Below, piece by piece: positions 56,361 to 64,000 of a stretch of DNA of 64,000 nt; position 1 is the first letter of the stretch, and each line of letters starts with the position of its first letter. The notes under the pieces are model-generated. The model did not search any database. It worked only from the letters and a program-made list of their open reading frames with translations, and had not been told where the DNA came from. A program made the translations under genes and the position numbers. Source of the DNA: Tautonia rosea (lineage in GTDB: Bacteria > Planctomycetota > Planctomycetia > Isosphaerales > Isosphaeraceae); assembly GCF_012958305.1 (NCBI RefSeq), contig NZ_JABBYO010000002.1, positions 186,001 to 250,000 on the forward strand, read 5' to 3'.

Positions 56361-57506
56361 TCAGTTGTGCATCGCGTCGAGTTCGTCGAGTGAGAAGCGA
56401 ACGCTGACGATGTACGGAGCCTCTCCCTCGGTCCAGTGGCCGTACGTCGTGGTGACGATCGTGCCATCGGGAAGGACCTCAACTCCCGGGTAGGCACAGT
56501 CTGCAGCCCGATGGTTCTTCATCAGGCGAACGCGATACTGACCCTCTCGCCCCTCGACGATGTCTTCGTAGGTCCCGACCCAGCCGACCCAATCTCCTTG
56601 AGTTGGACTCTCGCGTGTGGTGTCTCGGAAGGAGAGGAACAGTCGTCCATCGGGGGCGTATTTGCCCACGTGGCGGTCGCCGGTCAATGCGCCTGGGAGT
56701 TCTCTGGGTTTGCTCCAGGTGGCCCCTTCGTCGTCGGAAACGATCAGGAAGGAATTGTGCTGCCTGCTGTTTTCTCGGAGAAGGACGGCGATTTGGGAAC
56801 CGTCTGGTGATCGGATCAGGCCGGGCTCGCAAAGGTGAGCGGTCGGATGCTCGGCGATGACCACCGGTTCACTCCACTTCAGGCCGCCGTCGGTGGAAAG
56901 GGTTTTGAAGACCTGGAAGGGTTTGCGCTGACCGTCTCCTCGAAGGAACCGGCCGTCGTCGTGAAAAAGGGCCATGTAACTGCCGTCCTTCAGGCGTTCA
57001 ACCGACGACATGGCGACAATGCCCCCGAAGTCACCGATCGGCTCAAGCGGTGTCCAGTTCCGGCCGTCGTCTTCGCTGACCGCCATCCGAATGGGATAGA
57101 GTCCAGAGAAGAGGATCAGCCGTTTGGTTCCTTCATCATCGATCACGCGGTGAATCGTGGGAGTTTCCTGAGAGGTTGTCCAGTTCTCGGGGACCGGCAG
57201 GCGATCCGACCAGGATCGGCCCCCATCCTCGCTCCGTTTCATGACGATCGGTCCTCGACCGTGTCCTTTGGGGTAGACGATGATCATCGTCTGGCCGTCT
57301 TCGAGCAGGACGGTCGTCGGATGGCCGAGGTACTGACCCGGTTCACGGTCCACGACCACCTGGCGGTCCGATTGGTCGGCCAAATCGATCAGCGGAATGT
57401 CGTAACCGGGAGCCACGTCCGAGAGTTCTTCGCCTCGGGTTGCGGTCATCATGGTCAGCGTAATGAGGGCGATGGGCAGGAAAGGCGGAACAATCCGATC
57501 ACGCAT
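56361..57506 (-). CDS. Exported sialidase-like BNR-repeat protein
   Basis: 381 residues from ATG 57506, with GGAGAA upstream. A signal peptide (FLPIALITLTMMTATRG) leads to a six-bladed propeller with Asp-box motifs (SEDGGRSW, SEDDGRNW, STDGGLKW, SDDEGATW). The YPGVEVLPDGTIVTTTYGHW end and LSFRDTTRES are typical of exo-alpha-sialidase-like (GH33/BNR) proteins. The arginine triad of true sialidases is not certain from sequence alone, so it may act on other acidic sugars. It is monocistronic. Confidence 0.88.
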   Translation of the reverse strand: MRDRIVPPFLPIALITLTMMTATRGEELSDVAPGYDIPLIDLADQSDRQVVVDREPGQYLGHPTTVLLEDGQTMIIVYPKGHGRGPIVMKRSEDGGRSWSDRLPVPENWTTSQETPTIHRVIDDEGTKRLILFSGLYPIRMAVSEDDGRNWTPLEPIGDFGGIVAMSSVERLKDGSYMALFHDDGRFLRGDGQRKPFQVFKTLSTDGGLKWSEPVVIAEHPTAHLCEPGLIRSPDGSQIAVLLRENSRQHNSFLIVSDDEGATWSKPRELPGALTGDRHVGKYAPDGRLFLSFRDTTRESPTQGDWVGWVGTYEDIVEGREGQYRVRLMKNHRAADCAYPGVEVLPDGTIVTTTYGHWTEGEAPYIVSVRFSLDELDAMHN

Positions 57507-57652
57507 GACCAAGTTCTCCAGTAGTTCGGGGATGGTGTGGAGGTTGATCGTAGCGTCAGATGCGCGGTGATCGCTACCGGTTTGCCTCTCGGTTCGTGCT
57601 ATAAAGTTCGAGAGAGAGGCCCCCCGTTGTTCCTCCAGGAGATCGAGGATTC

Positions 57653-58237
57653 ATGCCAGGTTTCGAAAAACGCATCCTCGGACTCAAGAAGCCGACCGTC
57701 CTGACCACGGCTCAACTCAACACGCCGATCGGTCCGATGCTCGCCGGTCTCACGGACGAAGGGCTCGCGCTGCTCGAATTTACCGACCCCGAGCGGTTAA
57801 CGGCACAGCTTCTGGCCACGAAGCGGTGGCTGGGTTGTACTGTCGAGGACGGTACTCATCTGCTCCTTGAGCAGCTTGCGACCGAACTGGACGAATATTT
57901 TGAGGGACGTCGTGAAGCATTTACGATCCCCCTGGTGCTTGCCGGTACTTCATTCGAACGAGACGCCTGGGGAGCATTGCAAGCGATTCCGTACGGCGAA
58001 ACACGATCGTACGCCGAGCAAGCACGATCGATTGGTCGAGCGAAGGCCGTTCGCGCGGTGGGACGAGCGAACGGCCGGAATCGATTGGCGATTGTAGTCC
58101 CTTGCCACCGCGTGATTGCGTCAGGAGGCCGGCTGTGTGGTTACAGTGGAGGCCTTTGGCGCAAGCAATACTTGATTGAACTGGAATCGCATCACGCGCC
58201 GGGAGACGCTGCCCAGGCCGCCGCCTGCTGCTCGTAG
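57653..58237 (+). CDS. ogt: Methylated-DNA-[protein]-cysteine S-methyltransferase
   Basis: 194 residues. The active-site cysteine is Cys151 in VVPCHRVIAS, with the helix-turn-helix IPYGETRSYAEQARSIGRAKAVRAVGRANGRN upstream and the C-terminal GYSGGLWRKQYLIELE. It removes O6-alkyl groups from guanine by a suicide transfer. The last 46 bases overlap leuD on the opposite strand, and the tail HHAPGDAAQAAACCS is unusual in being Cys-containing and non-conserved. The gene symbol is a general choice; an Ada-C-type origin is possible. Confidence 0.93.
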   Translation: MPGFEKRILGLKKPTVLTTAQLNTPIGPMLAGLTDEGLALLEFTDPERLTAQLLATKRWLGCTVEDGTHLLLEQLATELDEYFEGRREAFTIPLVLAGTSFERDAWGALQAIPYGETRSYAEQARSIGRAKAVRAVGRANGRNRLAIVVPCHRVIASGGRLCGYSGGLWRKQYLIELESHHAPGDAAQAAACCS

Positions 58238-58863
58238 GAAGTGATCTTGGCGTCGTGCTGCAGGGTCTCGCCGATGGCGTCGAGTCCGAGAAGCAAGCGA
58301 TGACGGTCTCCCTCGGAAACGTCAAATGAGATCGCTGCGGGCTCTCCCTCCTTTGACGGGTGAAGATGGATTGTCCCAGCCTTCAGATCGATCGTTGCTT
58401 CGAGATCAGGATCTGATCGAGACAGATCGGCAATTGCTTTCCAATCGGCCTCGGGTAGTTCGATGGGCAGAAGACCATTATTGTAGGCGTTCCCCTCGAA
58501 AATATCGGCGAACCCCTCCCCTTTGATCGGGGCGATCAGGGCACGATAGCCGGCTTGCTGGACGGCCCAGACCGCATGTTCTCGGCTCGATCCGCAGCCG
58601 AAGTTTCGGCCGACGACGAGGATGGTCGCTCCCTTGGCCTCGGTCCGGTTGAGCGGGAAGTCGTCGGCAAGTGGGCCGTGCCGCTCGGGGGCGTCAGGCT
58701 CTGGAGCACCGCCGGGCACGTATTTCTTGTCGGCAAAGAGCAGGGGGCCGTACCCGGTTCGCTCAACCCGCTTCAGGTAGCGGGCCGGGATGATCAGGTC
58801 GGTGTTGACGTCGCTCCAGTCGAGCAGGGCGACCTTGCCGAGGTGGGTGGTGAAGGCGTCCAT
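58192..58863 (-). CDS. leuD: 3-isopropylmalate dehydratase small subunit
   Basis: 223 residues from ATG 58863 (MDAFTTHLGKVALLDWSDVNTDLIIPARYLKR). The swivelling aconitase-C-terminal domain has VVGRNFGCGSSREHAVWAVQQAGYRALIAP and NGLLPIELPE, as in LeuD. With LeuC it interconverts 2- and 3-isopropylmalate in leucine synthesis. It starts 5 bases after the leuC stop, so the two form an operon. An open frame in the same register continues upstream through leuC but is not a real fusion. Confidence 0.96.
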   Translation of the reverse strand: MDAFTTHLGKVALLDWSDVNTDLIIPARYLKRVERTGYGPLLFADKKYVPGGAPEPDAPERHGPLADDFPLNRTEAKGATILVVGRNFGCGSSREHAVWAVQQAGYRALIAPIKGEGFADIFEGNAYNNGLLPIELPEADWKAIADLSRSDPDLEATIDLKAGTIHLHPSKEGEPAAISFDVSEGDRHRLLLGLDAIGETLQHDAKITSYEQQAAAWAASPGA

Positions 58864-58868
58864 GTGCG

Positions 58869-60281
58869 TCAGTTTCCCCCGTTCAGGAGCGTACGAACAT
58901 CGGTGAAATGGCCCGCGACGGCGGCGGCGGCGGCCATGGCGGGGCTGACGAGATGGGTACGGCCTCCGGGCCCCTGACGGCCTTCGAAGTTTCGGTTCGA
59001 GGTGCTGGCGGATCGCTGCCCGGGGGTGAGCTTGTCCGGATTCATCGCCAGGCACATCGAGCAGCCGGACATTCGCCACTCGGCCCCGGCCTCGGTGAAG
59101 ATGCGGCCGAGCCCTTCGGCCTCGGCCTGGGCGCGGACGGCCTCGCTGCCGGGTACGACCATGGCCCGAACACTCGGACACACCTTGCGCCCCTGGAGCA
59201 CGGCGGCGGCCGAGCGGAGGTCTTCGATGCGTCCGTTCGTACAGGAGCCGATGAAGACGACGTCGACCGGGATCTCGTTGATCGGCGTCCCGGGCTTCAG
59301 GCCCATGTAGGCAAGGGCTCGCTCGGCATCCTCGCGAGAGGCGAAGGGAACGTCGTTTGGGTCGGGGATCACGCCGGTCACATCGACGGTCATCCCAGGA
59401 TTCGTTCCCCAGGTCACCTGAGGGACGAGCGAGGAGGCGTCGATAGTCAGGTGCTTGTCGAACGCCGAAGGGTCGTCGGTTCGGATGGCCTGCCAGTCCT
59501 TGACAGCGGCGTCGAACGCTGCTCCCTTGGGGGCAAAGGGGCGGTCTTCCCGTGAGAGGAAGGCAAAGGTGGTGTCGTCGGGCCCGATCATCCCGGCACG
59601 GGCTCCGGCCTCGATCGACATGTTGCAAATGGTCATACGGCCTTCCATCGAGAGGGCTTCGATGGCCGGGCCATAGTATTCGAAGACGGTCCCGGTACCG
59701 CCACCGGTACCGATGGCCCGGATGATCGCCAGGATGATGTCCTTCGGTTCCAGGCCGGGAGCGAGCCGCCCGGTGACCTCGATGCCGTACGACTTCGGCC
59801 GGAGCCCTTGCCAGAGCGTCTGGGTGGCCAGGACGTGCTCGACCTCGCTGGTGCCGATGCCGAAGGCGAGCGCGCCGAAGGCGCCGTGGGTGCTGGTATG
59901 ACTATCGCCGCAGACGATCGTCAGGCCCGGGAGTGTGATGCCCAGTTCGGGGCCGACGACGTGAACAATCCCCTGGTGGCCGCTGCCGACGTCGTACAGG
60001 CGGACGCCGAATTCGCGGCAGTTAGCGCGAAGGGCCTCAACCTGTCGGCGAGAAAGCGCGTCCTTGATGTTGAGCTGGTCGTCGGTCGGAATATTGTGGT
60101 CGGGGGTCGCGAAGGTCAGGTCGGGCCGACGAACCTTCCGGCCCGTGAGGCGGAGCCCCTCGAACGCCTGAGGGCTTGTGACCTCGTGAACGAGGTGCCG
60201 GTCAATGTAAAGCAAGGTCGCGTCCTCGGTCGAGGTCACGACGTGGCGGTTCCAGACCTTCTCGAACAGCGTCGCGGGCAT
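58869..60281 (-). CDS. leuC: 3-isopropylmalate dehydratase large subunit
   Basis: 470 residues, usual length. [60 protein letters not shown] and the [10 protein letters not shown] motif are the LeuC hallmarks; one Cys of the SCTNG segment and two of CSMC hold the 4Fe-4S cluster. The start at ATG 60281 fits [11 protein letters not shown]. It forms an operon with leuD and has no other leu gene within the window. Confidence 0.97.
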   Translation of the reverse strand: MPATLFEKVWNRHVVTSTEDATLLYIDRHLVHEVTSPQAFEGLRLTGRKVRRPDLTFATPDHNIPTDDQLNIKDALSRRQVEALRANCREFGVRLYDVGSGHQGIVHVVGPELGITLPGLTIVCGDSHTSTHGAFGALAFGIGTSEVEHVLATQTLWQGLRPKSYGIEVTGRLAPGLEPKDIILAIIRAIGTGGGTGTVFEYYGPAIEALSMEGRMTICNMSIEAGARAGMIGPDDTTFAFLSREDRPFAPKGAAFDAAVKDWQAIRTDDPSAFDKHLTIDASSLVPQVTWGTNPGMTVDVTGVIPDPNDVPFASREDAERALAYMGLKPGTPINEIPVDVVFIGSCTNGRIEDLRSAAAVLQGRKVCPSVRAMVVPGSEAVRAQAEAEGLGRIFTEAGAEWRMSGCSMCLAMNPDKLTPGQRSASTSNRNFEGRQGPGGRTHLVSPAMAAAAAVAGHFTDVRTLLNGGN

Positions 60282-60424
60282 CGGGCGGGTCTCGATCGTT
60301 CAGGCTCGCTGGGGATCAATCACGGGGATAGGCCGACAGACGAAACGCAGAGCAACGGTTATCATACCGGATTGGTCCGCGGGATACATCTAGCAGAAAT
60401 CGCAGGGCACGACAGGGTTCGCGC

Positions 60425-60464
60425 AAAAACACGCCGGGACTGCCATCAAGGAAGTCCCGGCGTG
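60425..60464 (-). terminator. Rho-independent terminator of the second DUF1559 gene
   Basis: CACGCCGGGACT pairs with AGTCCCGGCGTG (12 bp) across an 11-base loop, and on the minus strand it is followed by TTTTTG. It lies 42 bases past the DUF1559 stop. Confidence 0.9.
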
Positions 60465-60505
60465 GAATTCAGCAGAGATTCAGCGGAACTGGATCAGGCG
60501 AATCT

Positions 60506-61546
60506 TCAGAACTGATCGGCGCTGATGACCTCACCACCTCGACGGGTCGAGAGGGCCTGATAGACACCCGGGACAGCCGTGCCCTGGGTGTAATATCCCC
60601 AGCCACCGCAAGTCTGGTACTGGTGGCCAATCGGCAAACCGTCAGTCCCGAGCTGCCAGGTATTGATTGTGTCCTTGAGGAAACGAACCGAGCCGTCGAC
60701 GAACGCGAAGTTGGCACCGCCAGGATGATAGCTGGAGGCCGCAGTCACGCTGTGCCAGCTATGGGGGGTCTTACCACGACCAGCCTTGTTGATCGGGGCG
60801 GTCGTGTCGAAGAAGGCATCTTCCATCCAGCCGGAGTGCCACCAACGATTCCAGTATTTGCGGGAGTCGGGCCAGAGTTCACCGAACGCAGCTTCACTGA
60901 ACAGGAAGGTGTTGCTGGTGCCGTCTCGCACTTCGGCAAGCTTGACCGAGCTACCGTCATAGATCGTGCCGGTCGCCGTTCGGGTCACGGTCGCATAGCA
61001 GGGATCGAGGGTGTTGTAGCGGAAGTCGGTCATCCAGAATGTGCCGCGGTTGCCCACATAGCTTCGAGCAGCCTGGGTAAAGCCAGGAGGCTGGAAGTCG
61101 TACCAGGGGTGCAACGGATTAAGTTCGGAGACTTCCGGGTCGCTTGGGCACCAAAGAACCGAAAGGTTCGTTGCCGCGGCCGTGACATTCGCACCGTCTC
61201 TCATGGAGAGATCGAAATTATACGCTTCGAAGAGTGAGCCGGCCTCGACGAAGTGAAGCATGAAGGCGAAGCTATTTACGCCGGTGTACCAACGGTTCCC
61301 GCCGCCGGCCCATCGCTGATTCAAATTGCCGGGCGGAAGGCTCCCATAGGTGCTTTCGTAATTGTTCGCTGCAAGGGCCAGTTGCTTCAGGTTATTAATA
61401 CACTGGCTGCGACGGGCGGCCTCTCGGGCCGATTGCACAGCCGGCAAGAGCAGGGCGATCAGGACACCGATGATGGCAATGACGACGAGAAGTTCGATGA
61501 GTGTAAAGCCGGATCGTCTGGTCCGGTTGCGGACAGCAGGATTCAT
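60506..61546 (-). CDS. DUF1559 pseudopilin-like protein, second copy
   Basis: 346 residues from ATG 61546, with GAGAGGAAA upstream. The prepilin-like N-terminus is [20 protein letters not shown], then [33 protein letters not shown], and the C-terminal signature is [16 protein letters not shown]. It shares this core with the 27309 copy but differs in the central part. A strong terminator follows, and a 55-residue lipoprotein gene lies 83 bases upstream on the same strand. Confidence 0.95.
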   Translation of the reverse strand: MNPAVRNRTRRSGFTLIELLVVIAIIGVLIALLLPAVQSAREAARRSQCINNLKQLALAANNYESTYGSLPPGNLNQRWAGGGNRWYTGVNSFAFMLHFVEAGSLFEAYNFDLSMRDGANVTAAATNLSVLWCPSDPEVSELNPLHPWYDFQPPGFTQAARSYVGNRGTFWMTDFRYNTLDPCYATVTRTATGTIYDGSSVKLAEVRDGTSNTFLFSEAAFGELWPDSRKYWNRWWHSGWMEDAFFDTTAPINKAGRGKTPHSWHSVTAASSYHPGGANFAFVDGSVRFLKDTINTWQLGTDGLPIGHQYQTCGGWGYYTQGTAVPGVYQALSTRRGGEVISADQF

Positions 61547-61629
61547 GGTTTCCTCTCGGGGAATCTTGGGCGGAGGATGGGAAGTGATCTTCGAGGCAGG
61601 AAAACTGACGGTCAATTTCGGTCTGCGAA

Positions 61630-61797
61630 TTACTTTTGACTGTAATCAACCTTGAGTTCTGCTTTCTCTTCAGCTGTCGGAACAGGGGGCTCACCGTTCA
61701 CCGGAGCCCGCCCTGAATTGGAACCGCAGCCGGGAAGCAGAAACGCCAAGAGAAGCATGCTCGTCGTGGTTGCCATTACCAGCATCTTTCGGAACAT
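61630..61797 (-). CDS. Tiny lipoprotein upstream of DUF1559
   Basis: 55 residues from ATG 61797. The sequence is [20 protein letters not shown] followed by [20 protein letters not shown] and [15 protein letters not shown]. The lipobox LLPGC is good, and the mature part is short and charged. The same arrangement (tiny lipoprotein next to a DUF1559 gene) is seen at 26705-28364 with a larger lipoprotein. Likely real despite the size. Confidence 0.78.
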   Translation of the reverse strand: MFRKMLVMATTTSMLLLAFLLPGCGSNSGRAPVNGEPPVPTAEEKAELKVDYSQK

Positions 61798-62177
61798 CGT
61801 CGCTCACTCGCTGGCCTGAGAAAAACCTGGAGGCGGGTGACCCCGAGGAGGGATAACCGTCAACGTGCCCAGGCAAGTCTCGAGGATGGAGACTTGGATT
61901 ACCAATTTATCTCGGGTCTGACTAAATTACCATGTTCAAGCCAGAATCGTGTGTGCAAACTGCGAAGATTTGTTGAAGAAGATCGCGCAAGCTGGGCAAC
62001 GCATCGACAGCCTTCGTTTCGCTGGTTTTAGGAATTCGTTCCGGATCCGATTCCTAGAGTGACAACGCTTCCCATCGGTTCCTCGAGCCGGTGACGAATC
62101 GAACCCAGAGTTCGAGGAAGGCCTCACTGACGAGGCTGCTTGAAGCAGCGAATCGTGACGGGGAGGCCCGGAAACCC

Positions 62178-62354
62178 TCAGTTCTGATTCGGATCGGCGC
62201 CGAGCTGATCGAGCGGTGAATCATCGCCAAGTTTCAGCGGTTCGTCTGGCTCGGCGGCGATCGGCGCAGGATCGTTGCCGCCACATCCCGAGATGAGCAT
62301 CATGGGCGTGAGCAGGGCCAGCAGGAGGGTCGAGCTTCTGAGAAGGGAATTCAT
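62178..62354 (-). CDS. Tiny lipoprotein, second
   Basis: 58 residues from ATG 62354 (MNSLLRSSTLLLALLTPMML). The lipobox ISGC is followed by a short acidic mature part (GGNDPAPIAAEPDEPLKLGDD). An open frame extends to 62609 but has no protein-like character. It lies between lipA and the DUF1559 group on the same strand. Function unknown; the mature part is too short to be an enzyme. A small palindrome (GCTGCTTGAAGCAGC) follows at about 62133. Confidence 0.75.
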   Translation of the reverse strand: MNSLLRSSTLLLALLTPMMLISGCGGNDPAPIAAEPDEPLKLGDDSPLDQLGADPNQN

Positions 62355-62451
62355 GGCGTTGTGGCTCTCTCTTGAACGGGGAGACCTCAAACGATCAATG
62401 TGAAGAGGAGAGGAACGATCCTCATCGATCGGGACTTTGAAGGAATCGAGA

Positions 62452-63468
62452 TCATGATTCCATCGAAGTGGGAAGGATCGGAAAGGTTGCGGGGGCCAGT
62501 TGTTCAGAAGGTTGATCCCCTGAAGACGATGCTGCCATTCGGTCGGCATGATAGCTTGAGCGCACGAACGGACCACTGGCAACATCCAGGAAGCCGAGGG
62601 AACGGGCAATCTGGCCCAGTTCGTCGAATTCTTCGGGGGGGAGGTAACGCTCGACCGGAAGGTGTTTCGGCGAAGGGCGAAGGTATTGACCGATCGTTAG
62701 CAGGTCACAACCAACATCGCGGAGGTCGCTCATTGTTTCGATGACCTCCTCGGTTGTTTCGCCGAGGCCCAGCATCAGGCCGCTCTTGGTCAAAAGATCG
62801 GGCCGGGCGTGCTTGGCATGGTTCAACACGGCGAGGCTGACGGCGTACTGGCTTTTCCGGCGTACGTAACGCTGCAACCGAGCCACGGTTTCGAGGTTGT
62901 GGTTGAAGACCTCGGGAGATGCCGACAGGACGATGTCGATGGCTGTGGTATCACCATCAAAGTCCGGGGTCAGAACCTCGACGACGGCTCCGGTGCGTTC
63001 TCGGACAGCAAGAATGCAACGGCGGAAGTGCTCGGCACCGCCGTCGGGCAGATCGTCTCGGGTGACGGAGGTGATGACCACGTGCCTCAGGCCGAGCCGC
63101 GCGCAGGCTTCGGCCAGGCGATCGGGCTCATCACTTGCGGGGGCGTCGGGCTTGCCTCGGGGAACCGAGCAGAAGCCACAAGGTCGCGTGCAAACCTCGC
63201 CGAGGATCATGAACGAGGCGGTCTTGCGCGTCCAGCACTCGGAGCGGTTCGGACACTTTCCCGACTCGCAAATCGTTTCGAGGCCGAGTTCCTCGATCAA
63301 TTGAGCCGTTGGTCCCATTCCGCCGGAGGCAGGCAAGGGTCGTTTGAGCCAGGAGGGAAGCCGTCGATGCGGCACCTCCGCTACGGCTCGACCGTCGGGT
63401 CCAACGATCGGCAAGGAGGGTATTGAGGTGGGAACAGCATTCTTATCCGAGGCTTTGAGCGTAGGCAT
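62452..63468 (-). CDS. lipA: Lipoyl synthase
   Basis: 338 residues. The auxiliary cluster cysteines are Cys67, Cys72 and Cys78 (CESGKCPNRSEC), and the radical-SAM cluster is Cys93, Cys97 and Cys100 (CTRPCGFC). TSVTRDDLPDGGAEHF, FNHNLETVARLQ, KSGLMLGLGET, and the C-terminal VRSSYHAD with its cluster-binding Ser are all present. It inserts two sulfurs into octanoyl groups on lipoyl proteins. Its start overlaps the end of the lipB-like gene by 26 bases, so the two are co-translated. Confidence 0.97.
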   Translation of the reverse strand: MPTLKASDKNAVPTSIPSLPIVGPDGRAVAEVPHRRLPSWLKRPLPASGGMGPTAQLIEELGLETICESGKCPNRSECWTRKTASFMILGEVCTRPCGFCSVPRGKPDAPASDEPDRLAEACARLGLRHVVITSVTRDDLPDGGAEHFRRCILAVRERTGAVVEVLTPDFDGDTTAIDIVLSASPEVFNHNLETVARLQRYVRRKSQYAVSLAVLNHAKHARPDLLTKSGLMLGLGETTEEVIETMSDLRDVGCDLLTIGQYLRPSPKHLPVERYLPPEEFDELGQIARSLGFLDVASGPFVRSSYHADRMAASSSGDQPSEQLAPATFPILPTSMES

Positions 63469-64000
63469 GCAATCGGGCCTTGCGGCGGACCATCGGGTGA
63501 TCGGTGTAGATGTGATGCCGGCTGAGCCCGAAGGTCTTCTCCAGGTGCCGGATCAACGATTCCCGGACCTTTGGCATCGGGGCAGGACGCTGTCGCTGGG
63601 CTTCCAGCGAGGTCAGTCGAAGCGAGCGACCCTCAAGACCAGGCTCGTCGAGAATCTGGAATGGTTCCAGATACGGGCCAACGTTGAGCGTCAATCCATG
63701 ATAGGCGATCCAGCGCTTCACGGCCACGCCGACCGACGCGACCCGAGCGTTGCCGATAAAGACACCGGGCAGGGGAGATCGGGCTGAACCCTTCAGGTCG
63801 AATTCGGCCAGTAAATCAATGATCGCCCGGTGAAGTCCATCGATGTAGGTTCGGAGGTCCAGACCCGCTCGGGAGAGATCCAGCGTCAGGTAGGCATTGA
63901 GCTGACCGGGAAGGTGGAGGCTGGTGCCCCCGCCGCGGTTGACCCATCGCACACCAATCCCAAGTCGTTTCAGTTCCTCGTCGTCGGCCACGATGTGCGC
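63443..64000 (-). CDS. lipB: LipB-like octanoyltransferase homologue, N-terminus cut, catalytic Lys and Cys missing
   Basis: The frame is open to base 64000, so the N-terminus lies outside; 186 codons are visible, ending KARLHAYAQSLG. The LipB fold is clear: WVNRGGGTSLHLPGQLNAYL, YHGLTLNVGPYLEPF. However, the active-site Lys of the KIAxxG motif is Arg (RVASVG, codon about 63743-63745), and the Cys of NPCG is Pro (DEPG, about 63641-63643). An ordinary LipB uses both to transfer octanoate. Adjacent lipA supports a lipoyl role, but the mechanism is in doubt. Confidence 0.8.
   Translation of the reverse strand, partial: AHIVADDEELKRLGIGVRWVNRGGGTSLHLPGQLNAYLTLDLSRAGLDLRTYIDGLHRAIIDLLAEFDLKGSARSPLPGVFIGNARVASVGVAVKRWIAYHGLTLNVGPYLEPFQILDEPGLEGRSLRLTSLEAQRQRPAPMPKVRESLIRHLEKTFGLSRHHIYTDHPMVRRKARLHAYAQSLG

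Noticed and set aside
58864-59628. LeuC-LeuD fusion suggested by a long open frame
   Set aside because: The upstream part is leuC in the wrong frame; leuD has its own ATG at 58863 and leuC its own stop at 58869.

Overview
The window looks like ordinary chromosome of a high-GC planctomycete, probably close to Isosphaeraceae (an inference from gene content, not from a marker gene). The signs are two DUF1559 pseudopilin-like proteins, a DUF1553/DUF1501 pair, a PVC-type heme-binding dehydrogenase-like protein, a DUF1080 protein, Tat-exported Gfo/Idh/MocA oxidoreductases, and giant surface proteins with the planctomycete N-terminal 'LExLExRxLL' motif. I see no phage, transposase, CRISPR array, rRNA operon or plasmid functions. 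Genes lie on both strands in short operons.

Layout. 1-1630 (minus): sodium:solute symporter, cut by the left edge, with its small membrane partner. 1782-8261 (minus): S9 peptidase, aldose epimerase, PH-like membrane protein, and a two-gene sulfolipid (SQDG) module, sqdX-like plus sqdB. 8665-9081: stand-alone response regulator. 9320-16577 (plus): large PVC cytochrome/HEAT protein, beta-carbonic anhydrase, FG-GAP/DUF4214 surface protein. 16902-20200 (plus): two adjacent proteins that resemble known enzymes (PBP4/DacB and CobB/CbiA) but have lost their catalytic residues. 20205-28364 (minus): large secreted unknown, DUF1501, DUF1553, small lipoprotein, DUF1559. 28870-30383: RbsD-type pyranase and DUF1080, convergent around a gap with two look-alike hairpins. 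30463-33300 (minus): uvrA, divergent from moaD-moaE-moaA (33430-35288).

35305-38445 (plus): small membrane protein, hexapeptide acetyltransferase, two overlapping YkgJ-type cysteine-cluster proteins, HU, tiny lipoprotein and a strong terminator. 38582-41304 (minus): transaldolase and an FG-GAP protein. 41685-42739: Anbu-type proteasome homologue, tail to tail with an acidic unknown. 43182-46040: delta-60/FG-GAP surface protein. 46171-49906: two Gfo/Idh/MocA oxidoreductases flanking a GH5 glycosidase. 50088-54057: LpxA, SHOCT-like membrane protein, Gly/Met-rich secreted protein, anti-sigma-like membrane protein and a secreted unknown. 54081-56266: ribD, rex, tRNA-Gln(TTG). 56361-60281: sialidase-like BNR protein, MGMT, leuCD. 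60506-62354: second DUF1559 with two tiny lipoproteins. 62452-64000: lipA and a lipB-like gene cut by the right edge.

Main points for a second look: apparent sulfolipid synthesis in a presumably non-photosynthetic bacterium; three enzyme-like proteins lacking key catalytic residues (PBP4, CobB, LipB); a MoaD whose essential terminal Gly-Gly is buried under a 14-residue tail; an Anbu gene without its usual partners; and paired hairpins that keep their loop while both sides of the stem change.
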